Notes: generated by a model not told the origin, from the letters alone. Positions 48,802-59,317 are shown, counted from the stretch's first letter. The stretch is 64,000 nucleotides of DNA from Acheta domesticus (GCA_031308135.1 JAHLJT010009436.1:165580517-165644516); one strand, 5' to 3'. Numbers and translations are program-made.

Positions 48802-49534
48802 TTAACCCTTAGTTACTCGCGCTATGTTTTGTCACATAAGTACCCGCGCGGCGTACTTTGTACGCCAAGCTTGTTTTGTTAGGAAAATGAGCTCTGTGAC
48901 GCCTGAATAATATTTGGATATAATTGTTATTATGGATGTAATTATTATTGATCATCACGACTTCCAGTTTCTGTAAATTTGCTGAAAACCTGTGTTTTAT
49001 TCCACTTCGTAACCTTGTCTTTGACAATGAAAACATCTCTATACTCTAAATCGCTGCTTGAATAATCACTAGCAAAATCAAGCTCAGAACACGTGCCAGT
49101 CTTGGCCACTATTTCTTCCCCAGAAATACTTGCAGTATCGCAAACGATTCCTCATGTAATAATTATTTTGTAATATGTAATAATTATTTTTCGATAAAAT
49201 ATATATCTCTGTATTGCTCCTAATGTAAAACAAAACAAGTTAATTTAATTACGTCTGTAAATAAAAAAAAGCCTGCGATAATTAAAAGAAAATGAAAACT
49301 CACATTGGTACCCGCGCGGCGTAGAAAGTACGCCAACAAACGGTTTCTAACGGAAATACAATCCTATAGCCAACACCCTAAATCTTACGCAACTGAGTAC
49401 CTGAGGATGTAGCTGAATGCCTATCTGCGAGGTTAGGTCAAATATCAAAAAGCGCGCTGATGTTATCTGACACCCACGGCGATAACAGTTCCAGTGGCGT
49501 ACAAAGTACACCAGCGCGAGCAATTAAGGTTTAA
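48802..49534. mobile_element. piggyBac-like non-autonomous element with TTAA ends
   Basis: TTAA then CCCTTAGTTACTCGCGC on the left, and its inverted partner ACCTTAATTGCTCGCGC before TTAA on the right (TTAA at 48,802 and 49,531), match at 14 of 17 positions. TTAA duplications and CCYTTA-type tips are typical of piggyBac elements. Inside, the near-palindrome GGCGTACTTTGTACGCC (48,850-48,866) recurs with changes at 49,318-49,334 and 49,496-49,512, always next to a GCGCGR block. These look like subterminal transposase sites. No transposase is encoded. Confidence 0.85.
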
Positions 49535-50469
49535 GCCTATATTGCATGTGTGCGTGTTTTGAAAACGAGCGACGTTAGGAGCGAGTTTTCAAATTTGTAC
49601 GAATGCAATAAAGGAACATTATAAACGAGTTGCATACACTATTTATTTTTTGAATGACAGCATTAAAAATTTATAAGAGAATGAAACATAATTTTGCAAA
49701 ACACCTTTCTTGTGATGCCTCGGGTACTTGACATCCGTCCGAGAAAACGGTGGGTAGCTGTTCCGTTTACTTCTACCTCCCTCCGATTCTCTCGCTGCTA
49801 TTGTCTGAATGTGTGGGGACGCAATCATTCGTGCCGTAAAATCTAATACGTCATCATTTGCCGTAAAATGCCCAATTACGAACTGTGAACGCTGAATTAC
49901 GAACGTGAATTACAATTTATAATGCTGGAAAACAAAAATAATATTTTTTCTCAACTTAGCAAATAACTGAGGATCTCGATCAAGTTATGGTCAAGGTGTT
50001 ATTGCATTGAATTGTCGTGAAACAGTGACTGAGCATACAGGCTAGTCAAGAAATATCTGCACGTTAGACAGGGTAAAAGTCGAAGGGTGACATTTCACAT
50101 TTATAATCCAATTAGTAATTTATTTTGAATAGAATTTACCTAAGATATGAAATCGAAAGTAGTAATAGATAAAATTTGGCAACAAACGTACAAGCACTTC
50201 ACGTGCTTTTAAAAAAATTCTATTTTTAATATCGAAATAAAAAGTATCAGTAAAGTTATTATTTAGAACATCACACGAGAAACATGAAAATATTTAAACT
50301 TCGTTTTCGTGATATTGTTTAAACTGTTTTCGTGATATTGTTTTTGATGTCGTTGGTATTTTACTGGTGGAGGAGTATAATGGTACGAGAACAACTGTAT
50401 GAACTTTACTAATTGACTGAATATTTCAGGTATCCGGGGGCACAGACTGATAAAGTCATTATTCCCGTA
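49535..50469 (-). other. KCNQ intron, no gene recognised
   Basis: A+T-rich unique DNA. Short TTACGAAC words recur at 49,870-49,910, but no larger structure was found. Confidence 0.6.
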
Positions 50470-50915
50470 CGTGTAGTGTCAGAAGGTGGCGGTGGTTACC
50501 CACTGCTTTGGTGAGATTTGGTATTCACGTAGGCTAGCCGGATTTTTCCCAACCAGGTATCTCAGACCCGTGGGGCAGCGCTCCAGCCTGGACAAGCTCT
50601 AAGCCCTCGACTGGTCTCCCCACATGTGGTAATGTAGTGCATGTAAGTGTGTGTGTGTGTAAGAAAGGAGGAATAGGATAAGGAAGGAGAAGGAAAAATA
50701 TCACGCAGGGTCCGTGACCCATGTGTTAGGGTAGTGCTACGGCAATTGCCTGGTGTTGATAGGATAAAACACGGAAAAGTACCGACCAAAACACCTCACC
50801 GCTAGACTTCTCCTCCAGACAGCGACTGAATTCGACCTAGCTTCAAGCTAGTGTCGAAAACCCTGCCGCTTTCGGGAATCAAACTCTAGGGCATCCCGGT
50901 CAGGGGCATTGCAGG
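50470..50915. mobile_element. dispersed SINE-like repeat, copy 2
   Basis: Partner of 36,455-36,905; order and orientation of all landmark blocks are the same, with roughly a quarter of bases changed. On the minus strand its end reads CCGGGATGCCCTAGAGTTTG then ATTCCCG, close to an RNA polymerase III B box (GGTTCGANTCC). A (GT)n run lies mid-element. Confidence 0.7.
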
Positions 50916-51029
50916 CAGTGAGATGATTGATGCCCTGATTCACCTAAGCCGGTAAGGACTGTTCTTCTGTACAACAACATTAAGTCACCCAAAGAATGAA
51001 GGAAGGATGAGGCTCCTGTGCATCTGTAC

Positions 51030-51212
51030 CTGTCTGTGGGCGTAGACGACGGAACAGAGCAGCTTCCAGGTGCCGCCGCGTCGGTGCACGCAAAGGAATG
51101 AAGGAGGAAGGGGTGTGTACCTGTCTGTGCGCGTAGACGACGGAGCCAAGCAGCTTCCAGGTGCCGCCCGCGACGGTGCACGCAAAGGAATGAAGGAGGA
51201 AGGGGTGTGTAC
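51030..51212 (-). repeat. two extra tandem copies of the S4 exon end with its splice donor
   Basis: Relative to the true exon end at 51,213, equivalent CAG/GTAC donor junctions occur at 51,121 and 51,030, giving periods of 92 and 91 bp. Each unit holds the last 54 exonic bases, coding [18 protein letters not shown] in the parent, plus about 38 bases of intron containing CTTCCTCCTTCATTCC. The last copy still reads [18 protein letters not shown] in the gene's own frame, because 92+91=183 bases is 61 codons. The frame is open from the true exon through it. The middle copy is out of frame. Confidence 0.95.
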
Positions 51213-51388
51213 CTGTCTGTGCGCGTAGACGACGGAGCCAAGCAGCTTCCAGGTGCCGCCGCGTCGGTCCATGCGCACCATGCGCAGGATCTGGAAGAAG
51301 CGCAGCCCGCGCAGTGCGGACGCGGCGAACACCTGCCCGGCCGACCCCATGCCCAGCACCACCACCGACGCCAGGATGGTGATCACGT
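51213..51388 (-). CDS. KCNQ: KCNQ exon: S3-S4 voltage sensor and S4-S5 linker
   Basis: This 176-bp exon begins with AC, completing an Asp codon, and reads [14 protein letters not shown] (S3), [13 protein letters not shown], then S4 [15 protein letters not shown] and the linker [16 protein letters not shown]. Gln in place of the third S4 arginine is a hallmark of KCNQ channels and sets their weak voltage dependence. The acceptor is gtcgttgcag and the donor CAG/GTACAC. The exon ends on a complete codon and joins ELITTLYIG of the next exon. The last 54 bases of the exon and about 38 bases of intron are repeated twice more just downstream (see the separate repeat entry), so two extra copies of the donor exist. 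Confidence 0.97.
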
Positions 51389-53090
51389 CTGCAACGACGC
51401 CACAAATCACGAGGTGAAAAGGCAAGAGATGCGGAAAGGTGAGGCGAACGAAAATTGTCAGGTCTGGAATGTTTGGGAAAGGTCGCTCATCGATTCTTAA
51501 TTCAGTTTGAATATCAACGAAATACATACGGTAGGGCTCAAAAAAACTGCATCACCTAGCTCACAGTTGTAACCTGCAATATAATTATGAAAATACACCA
51601 CTTCATTTGCAAAAACCGAGCGAGTTATTAAGTTAGCTGGAATCAGAAACATCATATAATCCACATAAAATATATGATTACCAATTTTTGAGAGCATATT
51701 GGATTAGGGAAATACAGAATGCTCATTATCTATAGATGATGCGGTTTCTTTGAGCACTGCTGTAACAAAACGTACAACAAGAAGATACAAAAACAACAAG
51801 ATCATACAAATATGATAGTGTACGTGTGGTATACGAAAAAGCTACGATAACGATAACGATAATGTTTGTAGCATGTAATTACACAGAGCCGAATGTATTT
51901 GAATATCAATAGAATTAAAGCAAATCACAAATTTCATGGAGAATATGTGGGGATGTTTTTCGCTGTGAAGGTTCAAACAATTGTACAGTGCATTCAACTT
52001 TATAAACTAGTAGTATTGTATTTAATTACATTTGATTAGGAATCGAATTAATCTTTCTTTAAGAAATATGTCCAAATATGTTTCCCTGTGTTATGCATGG
52101 TCTGGACTAATATCACGTATCACGTATCCCCATCCCCATCCCCCCGCCCCCGTAGTTTTAGAAGCAGCCGGGCAAACTGCCGATATGGGGATGCCAGGTG
52201 TACACCGCCCGAGTAATGCAGAATTGGCCCACAATCATATTAAATGTGTTAGTTGTGGTCCTTGAGGCCTTGCCATTTGGACACCCCTGTTCTAAAGCAT
52301 CTCAATGTGGAACGTGACGGCAATTTTCTAAGGCTTGCAGTGGGTCGAAGGTGCAAACGTTTTCCCAATGAACGTGAGGTAATCTCATCTCATGAAGTTA
52401 CTTTCTCGATAAATTCTCAGATCTCGATTCCAAAGTAGCACATATTCATTTAAAGATACCTCTACCACTCTATTAGTGATGTAAGTTGTATTTTAAGATT
52501 AGTGTAAGTTAATTGTAAGTAGATATAAGCAATCATAACAAATGTAGATCCCTCGCCGGTTTAAGAAATTCAGTGGACGGCCCGTTCACTTGCACTTGCT
52601 CCACGTGTAATGAATTCCTGCCTTGTTCAACTTCGAGGTCACTAGGTAGATTGTACTTTCTAGCGCAGTTATGCAATTGACACTCGTACATTTGTGATGG
52701 CCGATGTCTTTCATTGCGTCCACACGCTTCTTTGGAGAGAGAATGCGGAAATAAAGAGTGCGTGTGGAGGGTGTAACGTGTCCTATTTTCCTTACATGTT
52801 TACTTATGCTTCGTAAACAATTAACGCATGTTCTTTCTCACTTGTTTTTGATTAGAATAGCAACGTTGATGTTGATAATGAAGGCACGCAGAGAAATAGA
52901 TGTAAGACCACGATTGTAATGAATATTGTAAAATTCTAAAGTCTTGAAGTACATTAGAATAAAGAATTTGAAAACAAAATATTTACATGTTGTTAGTAAG
53001 TGTTATGGGATATAAGAATTGAACTGCAACGTAAAAACAACACTACAACAGAGTACAATATACAAAATTGGTGGCAGCGGGGCAACGCTA
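51389..53090 (-). other. KCNQ intron, no gene recognised
   Basis: A+T-rich. A G+C-rich patch at 52.12-52.28 kb ends ccatttggacacccctgttc, which resembles a hAT element end, but no partner end was found. Confidence 0.55.
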
Positions 53091-53094
53091 CATG

Positions 53095-53590
53095 GGTCGT
53101 GGGGCATGGGTCCTGGGTCGTGCGGCATGGGGGGGGGCATGGCGAGGGGCGTGGAGCGCGGGGGAGCGTGGGGCGCAGGGGGCGCGGGCAGTGGAGGGCG
53201 CGGCGTGGGGCGTGAGGTGAGTGGTTGAGGGCGTGGGGTGCGGGGCGTGTGGTGCGGGGCGTGAGGCGGGGGGAGAGTCGTGGAGCGGTGGCGGGAGGAG
53301 GCACGGGGGGTGACGGGCGTGGGACATGGGGCGCGGGGTTCGGGGTGCGAGGCGTGGGGCGCGGAGCGTGGGGGCGTGAGGCGTGGCGCGGGGGAGCGGT
53401 GCGCGGGTGAGGGGCGTGGGGGGAAGGGTGAGGTGCGTTAGGCGGCGCGTGGGACGTGAAGTGCGGGGTGCGGGGCGCGGGGCACGGGGCGTGGGGCGTG
53501 GGGCGCTGGGCGTCGGGGGGGGGCGAGGGGCGAGGGGCGTGCGGCGAGGGCGAAGGGCGAAAGGTGAGGGGCGTGGGGAGTGAGGCGCAG
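53095..53590. repeat. GGGGCGTG-type minisatellite beside the S2-S3 exon
   Basis: About 500 bp of irregular 8-15-bp units built on GGGGCGTG and GGGGCGCG. The plus strand has many G runs able to form quadruplexes; the minus strand is C-rich. It begins about 15 bp from the end of the frameshifted exon, which may explain poor sequence accuracy there. Open frames (Pro/Arg/Ala-rich on minus) are artefacts apart from the short true exon part. Confidence 0.93.
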
Positions 53591-53605
53591 GTGGGGCTGC
53601 ACTCC

Positions 53606-53689
53606 CGATGATGCAGAAAGGCCTCCGGATGAACTTGAGGGCGGCCGATGCCCCCCTGGTACCTAGAGCGGCAGCCCGAGGACCAGAGC
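53606..53689 (-). CDS. KCNQ: KCNQ exon: S2-S3 linker and start of S3, frameshifted
   Basis: After the acceptor cactgttgcag the exon reads LWSSGCRSRYQGGIGR, then needs a shift by one base to continue LKFIRRPFCII. The two parts together are the conserved S2-S3 loop and first residues of S3. The shift lies at a CCC run near 53,639-53,641, where one C is surplus. The exon should end after the single G of the Asp codon at 53,606, since the next exon begins with AC. There the genome has GGGAGTG, where a consensus donor would be GTGAGTG: one missing T would explain it. A GT three bases further on (53,601-53,602) is the nearest usable donor and would add one residue. All other core exons are intact, so uncorrected sequencing indels beside the adjoining G-rich minisatellite are the likeliest cause; a damaged allele is the alternative. 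Confidence 0.85.
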
Positions 53690-54741
53690 CTGCAACAGTG
53701 GCGCCATTCACACAGCGTCCTCGCCCCTCCATATTCCTCTTGCGATAATACAGAATGTCTCGGAATAAATGTTACTATCTTCTAGAGCATGTGGAGAGGT
53801 CGAAAATTACAACTTTTCACTATTGAACATGTGGTGGAAAATTTCATACAACAGAGTTACACGTGAGACTTTTGTGCCTGGTTGTTAGGCTATTTCTTAT
53901 GCACGGGTGTTCTGTAGATCACCTTATAACGCAGTAAATGATATTTCATATACCTGCCGAATTCATATGCATACAAGGCTACCTATAATTCAGGAGCAAA
54001 TATCACATGTGTTAGTTAGTTTTATGATATTGCACACATATTGGTACAAAGCTTTAATTTTCGACGCGTGTATATGCCGTAGAGGTTTGCAACATTTATT
54101 CTCATCTATCATGGAAACTGGTGTTGTAGGAAAAGTTGCTCAACTTCTGCGGGACATTTTAAAAGGTCTTGTAAAACCAATTACAATGAAGATTAAAAAT
54201 TGAATGACAAGGAGTGAAATATTCTTACATGAGAACTTTTAGTAGACAATGACAGACGTAACTTCAAACATTTGGTGGAAATGTGAATAATATTGTAATT
54301 ATTCTTAGATTCAAGTACTCTATTTTACAGTTTATGTAATATCTTAGAAAATGGTCATCCATTGGAATTATTACGTTTTTGTATCAAATGGAAATTATAA
54401 GGAAATTGCGAATTAATTGTAGATTGCATAATGTATATACTGTATATAATTTGTGCAATGTATATACTGTATATAAAAACACTTTTTGGGTCTAAAAAAC
54501 TTAAATTTTCCACTCGTTTATCTTCTGTTATTTTCACTACACGTATATTAGAGAAGATCTATCGAACAATAATATTTGTTATAATACAATTATAACGCAA
54601 AGCGGGTTTGCTCTTTCAATACATTGTAATTTGCATGCATAGGTGCATTGAATAATCCCATTAAGTATCCACAAAAGAGGGAGCAACCCACGTGATTGCG
54701 TTGCGCTAGTTTAGTGTCGCGGCGGTAGGAGCGGTACTTGC

Positions 54742-54876
54742 CTCAGGAAGAACTCGATGGTGAACCAGATGACGACGACCATCTCCATGTAGAAGAGGAT
54801 GAAGCTCGCCATCTTCTCGTACTCGTCGATCGTAGAGAAAACACTGAGCGCCAGGCACGTGAAGACCATCAGGAAC
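54742..54876 (-). CDS. KCNQ: KCNQ exon: S1 and S2
   Basis: This 135-bp exon begins with the last base of a codon, then reads FLMVFTCLALSVFSTIDEYE and continues through MASFILFYMEMVVVIWFTIEFFL to the first two bases of an Arg codon. It covers nearly all of S1, the short S1-S2 loop and S2; the ETVVVIWF-like stretch with Glu in S2 is typical of the voltage-sensor charge-transfer region. The acceptor is ttcggtccgcag. The donor is not GT: the exon end CTGAG is followed by GCAAGT (54,741 down to 54,736), the textbook context of a GC-AG intron. Joining to the next exon restores AGG (Arg) and reads FFLRLWSSGC, as expected for the family. The preceding exon should carry the N-terminus and the start of S1; I did not find it. 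Confidence 0.93.
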
Positions 54877-55014
54877 CTGCGGACCGAACACGAACGCGTC
54901 ACACATGCGACAACGCGACGAGCACGGAGGCACACCAAACATAAACGATATCGTGCTTCAAACCAAACACAAATTCCGAGTACTCCGGCGCTGTCTGGAG
55001 GAGAATTCTAGTGG

Positions 55015-55420
55015 TTAGTTTAGTTAGTTTAGTTTAGTTAATGCCTTATTTTACGTGGCGAGACTCGGGCCATCAGGCCCGCTCTTCCGTCTGACCACGC
55101 AAATTTCGCTACGCTCCTTTCACATAGCGGAGTGGTGGGCTGCTCTGATCGATAGCTTTTCGTGGATTCACAGAACAATATCAGACGAATGCTGGAGCAG
55201 TACTCTAACAAACGAGACAAGGACCGCGTGCAAACTTTCCTTTCTCTTTCTCGTCCTATCCTCTTTATCTTATCTCTTACAAAATCACACATACACTTAC
55301 AAGCGCCACACCACTACATACGTCGGCTGACCTTATGTCGGGACCTTGTAACTTGCCCGGCTGCGGGAGGCCCTCTCAAGAGATGCCTGGGGGTGAGAGA
55401 GGAAATGGCGGCGTGTAGGT
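55015..55420 (-). mobile_element. possible SINE/LINE fragment with TTAG-rich tail
   Basis: The left border TTAGTTTAGTTAGTTTAGTT is followed by ACGTGGCGAGACTCGGGCCA, a CpG-bearing block that looks like a dispersed repeat end; read on minus it ends in an (AACTAA)n-like tail. No second copy is in the window, so this is a suggestion only. Confidence 0.3.
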
Positions 55421-55847
55421 CGGCGCCGGATCTCAGAGGGCGGAACTTAATCATCTCCAAGGATAAAACATTCACTACACTAACGAAACTAATGAAGACA
55501 GCAGTTGAAGTGCCCGGAAATAATCAAGCAACCGAGTAGTCTGCAAGATGCTTAGGCTTGAACATGTACTAAGTTTGTTCAGGACTGTCTCGTAAATGTT
55601 TGCAAAATGTCGGTAACGAACAACTGAATTACACGGTTCTTTTTAAAAAGATATTCTGGTCCGAGAATCTTAATCAAGGTATTCTGGTTTATTGATTGTG
55701 TTATAATACATTACGGATGTAAAACAATATGAATTCTCTATGAAGGTTGTACCTCTCCCACATAAAAGGTGACTGTTTTGGTCCCTCGATAAACCAAAAC
55801 CTATTCATTTGTTCGCTTTTGTGAGAGTGTTTTACAAAGCGCAAAGA

Positions 55848-56004
55848 ACACACACAGACACACACACAGTCACACACACAGTCACACACACAGTCACACA
55901 CACAGTCACACACACAGTCACACACACAGTCACACACACAGACACACACACAGACACACACACAGACACACACACAGACACACACACAGACACACACACA
56001 CACA
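55848..56004. repeat. CACACACACAGT/CACACACACAGA 12-bp repeat
   Basis: A (CA)n-derived array with a GT or GA interruption every 12 bases, six to seven of each kind, in two blocks. It is a simple repeat. Confidence 0.97.
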
Positions 56005-56689
56005 TTTATATAACTTATTTATTAATTGAGAAATTATTTAACTGTCACTTATTAAATAAGTGACAAATAAATGCCAATCAGAACATTAACAGTTATAAAC
56101 TTCATTATTTACACATTTTAAAATAACTGTTGAAATGTTATACCGATATAAACATAAAAACAAGCTTAAATATTTGGTTGAATAGTCAATTACAAATATT
56201 GTTTCAATGATTCGGCCAGTATATTTTTAGGTTCTCACAGGAAAGCATAATGTATTCTATAAATCAAAATTGATATTAATTTTCACACACGATAAACAAA
56301 GACTGGTCAAAACCATGAAATGAATAGCTGTGGAGTGAATGCACAATATTTGTTCACACTGAAATTAGTTTAAGGTACTTGTGACATTAATTCTCCCAAA
56401 CCGATCAAATCTACTGCATAGATCACTTCAATATTTAATAAATATGGCTGAATACCGTGAATCGCTGACGTTTGTCAATTGCTTTATTTGGTAACCCGTT
56501 CGACATTTATGTGTTACGCGATTCTGCGTTACAGCGAACCCTGTCCCTGACATGCCACATTTTTTGGTCACGAATTAGCCATCATAGGACCACGCGAACG
56601 CAGCACTTGTGCCCACCGAGGCCCAATCATATTCTCCAGAGGGCAAGTGCACGTGATCTGTGCGGGCGGGATCAGCACTAACATGCCAA

Positions 56690-56895
56690 GTCCATTTTTA
56701 AACTCCAGTTGTTAGCCTCGGGAAATGAAGCATGAGATGATAATGATGATGAAGGGTGAATAGGAAACATACAGACACAAACACCCATAACCGCGCCCGA
56801 AGCGGAATTCGAACTCACGATCCTTCGTTTCCCCGACCTTACCACTGCCTTCTTGCTTACACTGCTTCTTTAGCAATCTCGGCTATTCGGATCGG
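56690..56895 (-). mobile_element. tRNA-related SINE
   Basis: On the minus strand, GCAGTGGTAAGGTCGGGG (A-box-like) is followed about 12 bases on by GGATCGTGAGTTCGAATTCC, containing a near-perfect B box GTTCGAATTCC. The 3' part runs into catcatcattatcatctcat, a short microsatellite of the kind that ends many insect SINEs. It has lost tRNA folding, so it is not a tRNA gene. Confidence 0.6.
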
Positions 56896-56935
56896 CTGAC
56901 AAGGTACATTCTTCTTATTATCATCATCAGGTGCA

Positions 56936-57290
56936 CCGAGGAAGAAAATGAAAATGCGGGAGGAGAAGGAAGAAGGAGAAGGGCAGTTGAAGAAAAAGAT
57001 GAAATAGGAGAATAAGGGAAAGAGAAGAATAGGGAAAGAAAAAAGAAGAAAGAAAATAGGAAAAGTAGAAGAAAAATAATTACAAGAAGGAAATGCAAAA
57101 TATGAAGGGTAAGTAAAAGAAGCAAAAAAGGAGAAGGAAAAGATAAAGAAAGATAAGAACTATGAGAGACAAGAAAATAAATAGAAGAAAGAGAAGTAAA
57201 GTTGACGTTGAAGAAGGGGAGAAGGATGAGAAGAAGGAAGAGAATGAAATAAATAGGGGAAAACGAATAAGCATGAGGATGACAACAAGG
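56936..57290. repeat. polypurine-polypyrimidine tract
   Basis: About 350 bp of almost pure A/G on the plus strand. Long R-Y tracts of this kind can form triplex DNA. It adjoins the 5' side of the SINE above. The minus-strand open frames (Leu/Phe/Ser-rich) are compositional. Confidence 0.85.
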
Positions 57291-58778
57291 AGAGGTATAT
57301 TTTCACTAAATTAATCTTCTGTTCTTCCCATTCTTATATTTGGTGTTGACTCCCCGGTGCAACGGAGTTCCGACAGTCTCACAATAATGAAATGCGTTCC
57401 ACAAACAGTCCATCTTCATTCGCAAAGAACATCAGCACACCGGCAAAACAACCAACGCAAAAAAGAAGGAAATACTACATAAACATTAAAGCTTACTCTT
57501 CCTTCCTTCCTGCAACAAGGTGAAAGTGATATAATACCGTAATGAAAACCAACATTTAAATATGTATTTTTAAATATGTATAAGCGTCTATACTTAATGG
57601 CAACCTTTATTTAAAGTTTACTACAGTGCTCTTTACGTACTTGCAACGTTCATGCAAAGTTCATTTGCAACCTTAATGCATTGGGCATGTATGTAAGAAT
57701 AACAGTCGCAATTTTCTTAACCTTAATGTTAACTAGAAACTAAGCGCGGCATACATCGCTTGATGTTAAAATTTAATTTTATAAACTTGGTTAACTAACA
57801 GAAAAAATTTGATTACACATAAAATAAAGAGATCATGAATCACCAGATACACAACGTAAATGGCGAGAGCAAAAAAGTATTTTTAAGAAAAACGACTTTT
57901 TTGATAATTAATTCTTAGGTACGAAAAAATACTTAAAACTTTCAAGTACTGAAGAGTAATAATGTCTTAACTCTCAAATAAGTTTCATATTTCAGGATCT
58001 GAACTTGTAGTTGAAATGTATGTCACAGAATGCTCTCTGATTATATCACATTTCTAAAATGAAAGCAGACCTATAATTTCTGAGGATTTTCTATGTTGAA
58101 ATAGAATGTGTAAACAATTTTCTATTTCATCAGAAATTTTTTTCTCAGACATTTTGTTCCCTACTTTAGCGAACCATATTCGTAGTCCTTACCTAGTTTC
58201 AAGAAGAAATATAAAACTCTTTTTCTCCCCCGGTGTTTGAAGCTTCTCATGCAGAGCATGTGGTGCTAACGTCTCCGAGAAAGAAAAAGAAAGAGTCAAG
58301 GCATCGATGAAAAGTTAGGAGCCGGTGCTCACTCATCTCGAGCCCAGAGCACACAGCTGGGCGCCATCACCGCTGGCAGCCAGCGAGGAAATAAAGTAGG
58401 GAGAAGAACCTCACCCCGGTATTTCGCGGATTAATGGGAGCTTTCCAAGAGAAAGACACGTCAAGTTCGAAACACTTTGAATGAAGCCTTCGGCGGAAGC
58501 GAATAAATCGACGTTCGCTTTTCCCGGAAGTCGCGCGGGAGGGCGGGAGTGCGGTGGCGATGAGGAGGGGGAGCGGTATTTCAGTCACGTGATGTGCGCG
58601 GGTGCAGTTGCGCGGCGGCGGGCATTTCAGGGAAGAGTCAAACGCGCGTGAAAAATTCGAGTGCCGTGCCGCGTCACCGGCGGGCGATCACTCACGAGGC
58701 GCGGGGGAGGGGGTGCGGGGGCGGGGCGTGGGCTAAAGGAGCGACGTGGGTACGCGAGGAACGTCGAACCATCTATGC
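57291..58778. other. upstream region or intron, no gene recognised
   Basis: A+T-rich to about 58.3 kb, then CpG-rich with CACGTGATG at about 58,587. The CpG block (58.5-58.77 kb) could be regulatory, but it has no specific promoter motif I trust. Confidence 0.5.
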
Positions 58779-59317
58779 CAGGGGTTTTCAAACTTTTGTC
58801 GTCCACGGAGCCCTTAACCTGAACGAAACTTCCCACGGCAACAATAAGTTTCAAATATAAGGGTTAAATAGGCCTACTAAAGATTCAACACAAATTAGTT
58901 AGTGATATAAAGGCTATTTCATTTCCCCATTCTAATTACGTATTAAAATTACACATCCATAACACGTTTTGTTTCGTCGCCGCGCTCTTGCGTGAGCACG
59001 GGAACTCTTGATCTGCGTGGATACAAAGATTAAATATCCCTGGCCGCGATGCGCGCTAGGGATGTACGTCGGTGCTAAAGAAGCCTCAGAAGCTTCTTGG
59101 TAACGAACTTGCTAAGTTCAATTAACCCACAATTATTTCGAAAAAAAAGTCGTATATATTACAAAGAACATGTAGTACGAAGTATTTTGTAGTCATAAAT
59201 GACACAAGGATTAAAGTAAATCAAATACAAATATAATTTTTATTAAATCACCGCGACGCCCCTTCCACATGACCGCGATGCCCCTGGCAACCGCGACGCA
59301 CAGTTTGAAAAGCTCTG
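58779..59317. mobile_element. hAT-like non-autonomous element
   Basis: The left tip CAGGGGTTTTCAAACTTTTG and the right tip, read in reverse as CAGAGCTTTTCAAACTGTGC, are imperfect inverted repeats of the kind found in hAT/Charlie-type elements. The flanks ATCTATGC (58,771-58,778) and ACCGATGC (59,318-59,325) agree at six of eight bases, the 8-bp target duplication length of hAT. The 539-bp interior codes for nothing recognisable. GACGCCCC and CCGCGATGC words repeat near the right end. Confidence 0.78.

Larger units (their letters stand above)
1567..54876 (-). other. KCNQ: KCNQ (Kv7) potassium channel gene, partial locus
   Basis: This is the span of one multi-exon gene read right to left. The assembled exons encode S1 to S6, the TVGYGD selectivity filter, the post-S6 PIP2/calmodulin-binding helix A with its IQ-like motif, and part of the helix A-B linker. 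Kv7 channels are tetrameric plasma-membrane K+ channels giving slow, non-inactivating currents that damp excitability; they need PIP2 and bind calmodulin. The assignment rests on the S4 spacing R-R-Q-R followed by [15 protein letters not shown], and on [12 protein letters not shown] after S6. Most introns show GT-AG; one has GC-AG. Neither end of the gene is in the window: no exon for the N-terminus and start of S1 was found to the right, and helices B to D are not seen. I am sure of the family, and less sure of the last candidate exon. Confidence 0.95.

Noticed and set aside
52230..52305. hAT element end (ccatttggacacccctgttc)
   Set aside because: No partner inverted end or 8-bp duplication could be found nearby.
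53088..53732. 214-residue Pro/Arg/Ala-rich minus frame
   Set aside because: Apart from the piece of KCNQ exon at its start it is translated minisatellite.
57080..57274. Leu/Phe-rich minus frame resembling membrane protein
   Set aside because: Artefact of the polypurine tract.
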